This document shows positions 55,566-61,865 of a DNA stretch of 64,000 bases, piece after piece. Source of the stretch: Hydrotalea sp. (GTDB taxonomy: Bacteria > Bacteroidota > Bacteroidia > Chitinophagales > Chitinophagaceae). A program made the translations under genes and the position numbers. Position 1 is the first letter of the stretch. The number at the start of each line of letters is the position of its first letter. Under the pieces are notes generated by a model that was not told where the DNA came from, made no database searches, and saw only the letters and a list, made by a program, of their open reading frames with translations. The DNA lies in contig DAHXOT010000036.1 in NCBI GenBank assembly GCA_027364735.1, forward strand, positions 1-64,000, given 5' to 3'.

Positions 55566-56705
55566 TTAATGAAAAATTTCTTTCAACGCAGAAATGAATG
55601 ATAGTTTAGATGGCAATGACGAAATTATTCTAATATCATTAACAATATCAGTTTCATTATCCAAAAACTGCAATATTTTTTGTGGCTTATTTTTCTTAAA
55701 TAGTTGAGAAAATATTTTTGCAGCAATTAGTTTATTGTGGTGCAATACACTTAATAAAACAGTATCGTAAAAAGCAAATTTCCTTTGCTGCCATCCCCTT
55801 CCGGAAGAAGGATATTTATTTTGAATTAATAGCTCAACAATTTCATTAGTTCTTTTTTGAATAAACTGAAAAGTATATCCACTGCTTGCTTTAGTATCTC
55901 CTCCTGCAGTTCCGATATTAATTATTGCACCATCGTGCTTTTTAAAATTATATGTAGTCATGGGAATAATTCCAAACTCTGTATGCGATACGGAAAAATC
56001 AGTAATTCCTAATTTATCTTGTATGTATTTATACAACTCTGCATCGTAGTCATTTTGCTCAAGTACCGCATCTGTAAACATAGTAAATTCAACCAAAGCC
56101 TCGTTTGCAGAAAATGGCAATACATACATAAATGCTGTACCGTTGTGTTGACTAACTGTAAAATCCATAAAAGTAGCAACAGTGTTATCAAAAACATTTT
56201 TTTCTGTTTTAATAATCCATCCTTTGAAGTGTTGCTTTAATTTAAACGTATCTTCAATAGAATGAAAGAGTATTGAATTAAAAACAAATGTTGATTGATA
56301 AATAGTTGTTGCAGTAAAAACCAGTGCCTTATTATTAACAGAATGAATGGAAAGAACTTTATTAGTTACGAAATGAACATTAGGAAATGCTGCAGCATAC
56401 TCCATTACATACTTATAAAAATCAATCCCTTTAATTAGCTTATACGTATATGGAAGTATTGAAAAAGAAGAATGATACTGCTGAGATTGAAAAGATAATT
56501 GTTGCCATTGATGGTAAACAATATCTTCAAAAAGGCCTTTCCCTTTTTCCCAAAAACACCATGTTCTATCGTTTTTTGTTTTAGCAGAATTGTCAATTAC
56601 TAAAATTTTTTTATACTGCAAAGATGGCTGTTGCAATAATCGCATTAATAAACTTAATCCGGCGCACCCGGCACCGGTAATAATATAATCGTACTCATTA
56701 TTCAA
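55566..56705 (-). CDS. crtY: Lycopene beta-cyclase, CrtY family
   Basis: 379 residues from TTG 56705; no in-frame ATG fits and the FAD motif YDYIITGAGCAGLSLL starts at once. Further marks are DRTWCFWEKG and GAIINIGTAGGDTKASSGYTF. Reaction: cyclises both ends of lycopene to beta-carotene. Neighbours crtZ and crtI/crtB supply the rest of the pathway. A weak start may make CrtY levels low. Confidence 0.88.
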   Translation of the reverse strand: MNNEYDYIITGAGCAGLSLLMRLLQQPSLQYKKILVIDNSAKTKNDRTWCFWEKGKGLFEDIVYHQWQQLSFQSQQYHSSFSILPYTYKLIKGIDFYKYVMEYAAAFPNVHFVTNKVLSIHSVNNKALVFTATTIYQSTFVFNSILFHSIEDTFKLKQHFKGWIIKTEKNVFDNTVATFMDFTVSQHNGTAFMYVLPFSANEALVEFTMFTDAVLEQNDYDAELYKYIQDKLGITDFSVSHTEFGIIPMTTYNFKKHDGAIINIGTAGGDTKASSGYTFQFIQKRTNEIVELLIQNKYPSSGRGWQQRKFAFYDTVLLSVLHHNKLIAAKIFSQLFKKNKPQKILQFLDNETDIVNDIRIISSLPSKLSFISALKEIFH

Positions 56706-56716
56706 GTAAAAAATAT

Positions 56717-57187
56717 TTACTGTTGTTGAATTGCTTCATCTCTTCTAATCTTATTCCAGTATTTTCCGGCAACAATCAGCATACCAAAACTTTCTCCTTG
56801 TTCTTTACCAATATGTTTATGATGCATTTTATGTGCCCAACGTATTGCCTTTATGTAACGACTATTTGTTTTAGAAAACCATTTTATACGCTGATGTATT
56901 ATTATTTCGTGTACCAAAAAATAGGCAAATCCATAAAGTGCAATCCCGAACCCAATTGCTGCTGTGTAATAATACTGATTTGTAACACCCAACAGAATAC
57001 ATAGAAAACTGGGTATTGCAAAAATTAAGAAAAATGCATCATTCTTCTCTACTTTATTCCCCTTAGGGTTATGATGATCTTCATGCAAATACCATAAAAA
57101 TCCATGCATTATATATTTATGTGTTAGCCAAGTAACAGGCTCCATAAGTATAAAAGTTGCCAACATTGTAAGTATGTATAGTATCAT
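56717..57187 (-). CDS. crtZ: Beta-carotene hydroxylase, CrtZ
   Basis: 156 residues, usual for CrtZ. Di-iron His boxes are all visible: HKYIMH (23-28), HEDHH (35-39), HEIIIH and HKMHHKH. Several membrane helices. Reaction: hydroxylates beta-carotene at 3 and 3' to zeaxanthin. It lies between idi and crtY with 8- and 11-base gaps. Confidence 0.92.
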   Translation of the reverse strand: MILYILTMLATFILMEPVTWLTHKYIMHGFLWYLHEDHHNPKGNKVEKNDAFFLIFAIPSFLCILLGVTNQYYYTAAIGFGIALYGFAYFLVHEIIIHQRIKWFSKTNSRYIKAIRWAHKMHHKHIGKEQGESFGMLIVAGKYWNKIRRDEAIQQQ

Positions 57188-57195
57188 AAAAAATA

Positions 57196-57759
57196 TTAAC
57201 TATTAAATGAAAAACTGGTTTGCAGTAAACTATTGTTTGCCAATCTATTTTCTATCCACCAATCAAATATTTTAGGAAATGCAATATAAAACCATGCTGT
57301 ATAATGTTTGGTATCACTATGCAAAGTTTCATTTATATGGTACATTGATTTGTATTCAACCGCATGTACTTCATTTTTATTGGCCATAACTTCACCATTG
57401 TAATTACCAACCAATACATGATCATACTCATGTTCAATTAATCCATTATCTAAACTTGCTTTATAGGTAAACTGAAATACGTTTTGCAAATAAGTATGAA
57501 ATCCCATTTCTTCTTTCAACCTTCTTTTGGCAGCAGATAAAATTGTTTCGTTATATCGGGGATGGCTACAACAAGCATTTGACCATAATCCTCCACTATG
57601 ATACTTTGAAAACGCTCTTTGCTGCAATAACATTTCTCCTTTATCATTAAAAATAAAAATACTAAATGCCCTATGCAATAAAGCCTTCTCATGTGCTTCT
57701 ATTTTTTCCATCAATCCTTTTTCATTATCGTATTCATCTACCAAAATTACTTGTTCCAT
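57196..57759 (-). CDS. idi: Isopentenyl-diphosphate isomerase, type I
   Basis: 187 residues from ATG 57759. A longer frame to 58005 would overlap crtB and is a shadow. Nudix-like fold: HRAFSIFIFNDKGEMLLQQRA, GGLWSNACCSHPRYNE (active Cys) and AAKRRLKEEMGF with the metal/acid Glu. Reaction: isopentenyl to dimethylallyl diphosphate, feeding GGPP for crtB. No GGPP synthase in this window. Confidence 0.9.
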   Translation of the reverse strand: MEQVILVDEYDNEKGLMEKIEAHEKALLHRAFSIFIFNDKGEMLLQQRAFSKYHSGGLWSNACCSHPRYNETILSAAKRRLKEEMGFHTYLQNVFQFTYKASLDNGLIEHEYDHVLVGNYNGEVMANKNEVHAVEYKSMYHINETLHSDTKHYTAWFYIAFPKIFDWWIENRLANNSLLQTSFSFNS

Positions 57760-57772
57760 GCTGTAGCTTTTA

Positions 57773-58609
57773 TTACAATAAATTAAGTTGACTACGAAAA
57801 CTTGCTTTTGCCCAAATAAACATTTTATGATAATCGGGTATTCTAATACGCTGTTGCAATATTTTCTGTGGCTGTACTTTTTTAATTTTAGTAAATAAAG
57901 AATAATAATATTTATAAGCAACATAAACCCCAAATCGGGCTTTAATAGGAAGTTGTACAACACCTTTGTATGCTTGCTGAAAATCATTTTCAATATCTGC
58001 TTCAATTAATTGTTTATCGCTGTATGTAAATCGCTCAAAATTGCAATTAGGAAAATATATTCTTTTTAATCCTTCATAATCGGCTTTCACATCACGTAAA
58101 AAATTAATTTTTTGAAATGCAGCTCCCAAGCTTTTGGCAGCAGGTTCTAACTTTTTATATTTTACCGAATTACCTTCGCAAAAAACATATAAACACATTA
58201 ATCCTACCACTTCGGCACTACCATAAATATATTCTTTATAATCATTTTCTTCGTAAGCTATTCTATATAAATCCATTTCCATGCTCTTAAAAAAAGATTC
58301 AATTAAATTATGATCAATATTATATTGATTAACGGTTAACTGAAAACTATGTAAAATAGGGTTTAAACTTATTTTACTATTGATTGCCTCGTAAGTAGCT
58401 TCTTTAAATTGCTGTAATAAAAATGCTTTATCGTATGCATGAAATGTATCTACAATTTCATCGGCAAAACGAACAAACCCATAAATATTACAAATTGGAA
58501 CTCGTAAACTTTTGTGCAACAAGTTAATTGCACTGGAGAATGAAGTACTGTATTGCTTTGTTGTAATACGGCTACACTCTTGGCTTACTTGATGAAACAA
58601 TTGCATCAT
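57773..58609 (-). CDS. crtB: Phytoene synthase, CrtB
   Basis: 278 residues. Aspartate-rich site one FVRFADEIVDTFHAYD; site two LGAAFQKINFLRDVKADY, then GLKRIYFPNC. The pair fixes the squalene/phytoene synthase family. Reaction: joins two GGPP to phytoene. It follows crtI by 38 bases in the crt run. Confidence 0.92.
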   Translation of the reverse strand: MMQLFHQVSQECSRITTKQYSTSFSSAINLLHKSLRVPICNIYGFVRFADEIVDTFHAYDKAFLLQQFKEATYEAINSKISLNPILHSFQLTVNQYNIDHNLIESFFKSMEMDLYRIAYEENDYKEYIYGSAEVVGLMCLYVFCEGNSVKYKKLEPAAKSLGAAFQKINFLRDVKADYEGLKRIYFPNCNFERFTYSDKQLIEADIENDFQQAYKGVVQLPIKARFGVYVAYKYYYSLFTKIKKVQPQKILQQRIRIPDYHKMFIWAKASFRSQLNLL

Positions 58610-58647
58610 AAAGATTGATTGATTTTGATATTACCAGCTATTGATTG

Positions 58648-60177
58648 TTATGAATTGAACTCTGCACTATACGCATTAACCTCACTGTATTTAACTACTT
58701 CTTTTGCTACTACTTCTCCACTAATTAAACTCGGCGGAACACCCGGCCCGGGAACCGTAAGTTGCCCGGCATAAAAAAGATTATTTACTTTTTTACTTTT
58801 ACAACTTGGCTTTAAAATAGCCGTTTGCCATAATGTATTTGCTAATCCGTAAGCATTGCCTTTAAACGAATGATATTCCGTAACAAAATCACTATTGGCA
58901 AAAGAACTTTTGTATATAATATTATTTTTAATTGGTTCTCCTAATAATTTTTCCATTCTTTCAATAACCAATTCAAAATAATGCTCACGTATTGCATCGG
59001 TATCATTGTTTAATTCGGTTGCAACCGGAATTAAAATCATTAAATTCTCGCAACCTTCCGGTGCTACCGTATTATCTGTTGCCGATGCTACATTTACATA
59101 AAACAATGGATTGGTAGGCCATTCTTTTGTTTCATAAATCTCTTTTCCATGCACTTCAAAAGAAGTATCGAAAAATAAATTATGATGTAAAATATTTTTT
59201 AGTTTTTTATTTAATCCTATATAAAATAAAATACAACTTGGAGCCATTACTCTCGTATTCCAATATTTTTCTGAATAGCTGCGCCATTGTTGTTGCAATA
59301 ACTTCGATTCAACATGATGATAGTCTGCTCCGCTTACTATAACATCTGCATCTAAAAAAAGTTCTTTATTTGATTGGGTATTAATAGATTTAATGGACCG
59401 AGCAATCGCATTTTCTACAATAATTTCTTGCACATCTTCATTAAAATAAAATTCTACGCCCAATTCCTTGGCTACACTGTACATAGCTTCTACAATACTA
59501 TACATGCCTTTTTCCGGATACCAGGTTCCACCAATGATATCGGCATAATTCATTAAACTATATAATGCAGGGGTTTTTTTAGGCAATGCTCCTAAAAACA
59601 ATACCGGAAACTCCATTAACTCTTTTAACTTAGTATGCTTAAAATATTTGGCTACATGGCGGGTAATAGAATTAAATACATCTAACTTAAATATTCCTTT
59701 TAATAATTTAATATCTAAGAATTCTCGGAGAGATTGCCCTGGTTTATGAACCAGTTGATGAATACCTACTTTGTATTTATATTCTGCTTCGGCTAAAAAT
59801 TTTTGTAATTTATTACCGCTTTCGGGTTCAATAGAATTAAAAGTGTTTTTCAATTCGTTATAATCTGCCGGTATATCTAAGGTTGAATCGGAATAATATA
59901 TTCGGTAAGAAGGGTTGAGTCTTTTAAGTTGATAATAATCTGAAACTTTTTTTCCAAAAAGGCCAAAATAACGTTCAAATACATCTGGCATCCAATACCA
60001 GCTTGGTCCCATATCAAAAACAAAACCATCTTTCTTTAATTGTTTTGCTCTTCCACCCGGTACCGAATTTTTTTCAAGTACACTTACTTTATATCCGGCT
60101 TTAGCCAAAAATGTAGCAGCAGATAAACCTGCAAATCCCGAACCAATAACAATTACTTTTTGCTGCACAGGTATCAT
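58648..60177 (-). CDS. crtI: Phytoene desaturase, CrtI
   Basis: 509 residues. FAD-binding KVIVIGSGFAGLSAATFLAKAGYKVSVLEK and the C-terminal LFYAGQLTVPGPGVPPSLISGEVVA are classic for CrtI. Reaction: introduces double bonds to turn phytoene into lycopene. Its ATG starts one base after the stop of the sigma gene, so translation is coupled. Confidence 0.94.
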   Translation of the reverse strand: MIPVQQKVIVIGSGFAGLSAATFLAKAGYKVSVLEKNSVPGGRAKQLKKDGFVFDMGPSWYWMPDVFERYFGLFGKKVSDYYQLKRLNPSYRIYYSDSTLDIPADYNELKNTFNSIEPESGNKLQKFLAEAEYKYKVGIHQLVHKPGQSLREFLDIKLLKGIFKLDVFNSITRHVAKYFKHTKLKELMEFPVLFLGALPKKTPALYSLMNYADIIGGTWYPEKGMYSIVEAMYSVAKELGVEFYFNEDVQEIIVENAIARSIKSINTQSNKELFLDADVIVSGADYHHVESKLLQQQWRSYSEKYWNTRVMAPSCILFYIGLNKKLKNILHHNLFFDTSFEVHGKEIYETKEWPTNPLFYVNVASATDNTVAPEGCENLMILIPVATELNNDTDAIREHYFELVIERMEKLLGEPIKNNIIYKSSFANSDFVTEYHSFKGNAYGLANTLWQTAILKPSCKSKKVNNLFYAGQLTVPGPGVPPSLISGEVVAKEVVKYSEVNAYSAEFNS

Positions 60178-60178
60178 T

Positions 60179-60679
60179 TTAGTTACGTTCTAATTGGCTT
60201 TTCAAGAGTTTACGGGCAAAGTGAATTCTGCTTTTAATGGTACCTAAAGGTTCTTGAAGCATGTCGGCAATTTCATGATATTTAAATCCATCGAAATATA
60301 GCAGAAAAGGAGTTTTAAATATTTCGGGCAACTCGTAAATAGCTGCCTGCACCTCTTTAATGTTTAAATTAACCAGCGCTTCGTTGGCAACTGCACCCTG
60401 ATTAAGGTTTAACAGAAAATCGTTGGGGGTGGCATCGAAAATAGTTTGCTGCTTCGATTTTCTGCGATAATTATTGATAAAAATATTTCGCATGATTGTA
60501 TATAACCATGCTTTAATATTTGTTCCTGCCAAATATTTTTCTCGGTTAGCTAATGCTCTGTACATTGTTTCTTGAACAAGATCTTTGGCCTGTTCCTGAT
60601 CTCGCGTTAATGTTATTGCAAAAGGTTTTAGGTATTCGGTGCTATTGATTAACACTCTATTAAATTCTACTGCCACCAT
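60179..60679 (-). CDS. ECF sigma factor of the carotenoid cluster
   Basis: 166 residues from ATG 60679; an upstream TTG (60718) would put the -7 box inside the coding region, so it is rejected. Region 2: AITLTRDQEQAKDLVQETMYRALA and GTNIKAWLYTIMRNIFINNYRR. Region 4: LPEIFKTPFLLYFDGFKYHEIADMLQEPLGTIKSRIHFARKLL. It is coupled to crtI and sits below a B12-type regulator gene. In Streptomyces a LitR-LitS pair has like roles. Inference: light-induced sigma that widens the response. Confidence 0.87.
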   Translation of the reverse strand: MVAVEFNRVLINSTEYLKPFAITLTRDQEQAKDLVQETMYRALANREKYLAGTNIKAWLYTIMRNIFINNYRRKSKQQTIFDATPNDFLLNLNQGAVANEALVNLNIKEVQAAIYELPEIFKTPFLLYFDGFKYHEIADMLQEPLGTIKSRIHFARKLLKSQLERN

Positions 60680-60684
60680 ATAAT

Positions 60685-60776
60685 TTTGTTTAACTATTGA
60701 ATAACCAAAGTTAAACAAATAATTTTTAGACCGCCAAATTTTTGTTTAATTTTTTTTATAAAAAGAATAAACAAAA
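60685..60776. promoter_or_regulatory. Twin dyad operator: two copies of TGTTTA-N19-TAAACA
   Basis: Dyad A: TGTTTA 60687-60692 and TAAACA 60712-60717, inside an 11-bp perfect inverted repeat (TTTGTTTAACT / AGTTAAACAAA). Dyad B: TGTTTA 60743-60748 and TAAACA 60768-60773. Both spacers are exactly 19 bases and the centres are 56 bases apart. Dyad A covers the -7 box of the sigma-crt promoter; dyad B lies upstream of the -33 box. Likely sites for the adjacent B12-type MerR protein. Confidence 0.75.
60706..60738 (-). promoter_or_regulatory. Promoter of the sigma-crt operon
   Basis: On the minus strand TTTG (60738-60735), 21 bases, then TAACTTTG (60713-60706), a full Bacteroidota -33/-7 pair. The ATG of the sigma gene is 26 bases below the -7 box. 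It is overlapped by an inverted repeat, see the twin dyad. Confidence 0.7.
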
Positions 60777-60814
60777 TTCTATGAAGAAATATTTCTTACT
60801 TAATACAACCTATT

Positions 60815-61693
60815 TTACATGCTGCCAATAAAATGCATTACTTCGGAGAGAGATTTACACAAACTAATGTTCTCAGGAATTTTTTTCTTATAGTTTATTG
60901 TATGATAACCAGAAATGATAATTGAAAAGTTAGCCAATTGCTGATGCAACTGATTTAAAAAATGATCGAACCTAAAGTTTCCCATTACCGATGTAATATG
61001 CGTATAAATAAAATGCGGCTGCTTCAGCTTAGCTAAGTATTCAATATCTCTTAACGGAACATTAGCACCTACATATATTATTTTAAACCCTCTTTCTTTC
61101 AAAATAAAATTAATAAATAACAACCCCAACTCATGGTATTCACCTTCGGGTAAAAATAATAAGGCCACTTTATTTCGCTGAATAGGGCTTGCCACATTAT
61201 CAATACCTACAATAATTTTTTGCCTAATAATATTGGTTACTAAATGCTCTTGTGCAGGAATAATATGATTGGTTTGCCATAAAATGCCAATACGTTCTAA
61301 AAACGGAAATATAATTTGTATAATTGCTTTTTCTACTCCTTTGGCAGCAATATAATTTTCCAACTCTGCCTCTAATTTCTCTAACGAAAATTCAACCAAA
61401 TACTTTATCAATTCATTTATTACTCGTTCTTGTTGTGCTTGTTGGTTATTTAATCCTAATACTTTTTGCTTAATCTCTTGTTCGCTCAGCTTATCAATAT
61501 GCGAAATCTTAAAGCCATATTTATTTAATAAAGAAATGTTCAATAAAGTTTGCAATTCGGCATTACTATAGTGCCTAATATTTGTTTCGGTACGTTGTGG
61601 TTTTAAGAACGAATAGCGTTGCTCCCATATTCGTATTGTATGAGCTTTAATGCCCGATAAATTTTCTAAATCTTTAATACTAAAAACATTCAT
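60815..61693 (-). CDS. CarH/LitR-like MerR regulator with cobalamin-binding domain
   Basis: 292 residues. N-terminal MerR helix-turn-helix (about 1-70; FSIKDLENLSGIKAHTIRIWEQRY). A four-helix B12-cap region has Trp139 and, nine residues on, Glu149-His150 (W-x9-EH). The Rossmann domain has E185-x-H187-x-x-G190 (EYHELG), the base-off cobalamin motif. Family knowledge: W-x9-EH plus ExHxxG marks AdoCbl-dependent photoreceptors such as CarH, which hold operators in the dark and leave in light. Inference: light control of the sigma-crt operon beside it. It is transcribed in the same direction but the crt promoter lies after it. Confidence 0.88.
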   Translation of the reverse strand: MNVFSIKDLENLSGIKAHTIRIWEQRYSFLKPQRTETNIRHYSNAELQTLLNISLLNKYGFKISHIDKLSEQEIKQKVLGLNNQQAQQERVINELIKYLVEFSLEKLEAELENYIAAKGVEKAIIQIIFPFLERIGILWQTNHIIPAQEHLVTNIIRQKIIVGIDNVASPIQRNKVALLFLPEGEYHELGLLFINFILKERGFKIIYVGANVPLRDIEYLAKLKQPHFIYTHITSVMGNFRFDHFLNQLHQQLANFSIIISGYHTINYKKKIPENISLCKSLSEVMHFIGSM

Positions 61694-61865
61694 GTGTTAT
61701 AGCCAATTAATTAAAACGCTTAAAAAAATGAAATAACAAAAAACTTTATAAAAAAGTTGTGTTAGGTATCAGTTTTTTTTCAACCTCCATTATTATTCAT
61801 TCTTCTAACGCTCAACAGAAAGATTGATTTGTGCAATCATTTCATTTCTTATATTCGTTATTACG

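Noticed and set aside
57760-58005. N-terminal extension of idi
   Set aside because: It runs into crtB in another frame and lacks similarity to the Nudix enzyme; ATG 57759 gives the normal length.
60680-60718. Sigma-gene start at TTG 60718
   Set aside because: This would place the -7 box and dyad A inside the coding region; ATG 60679 fits better.
61742-61758. Inverted repeat AACTTT/AAAGTT upstream of the B12-type regulator
   Set aside because: Six-base AT-rich arms are expected by chance here, and it does not match the TGTTTA dyads.
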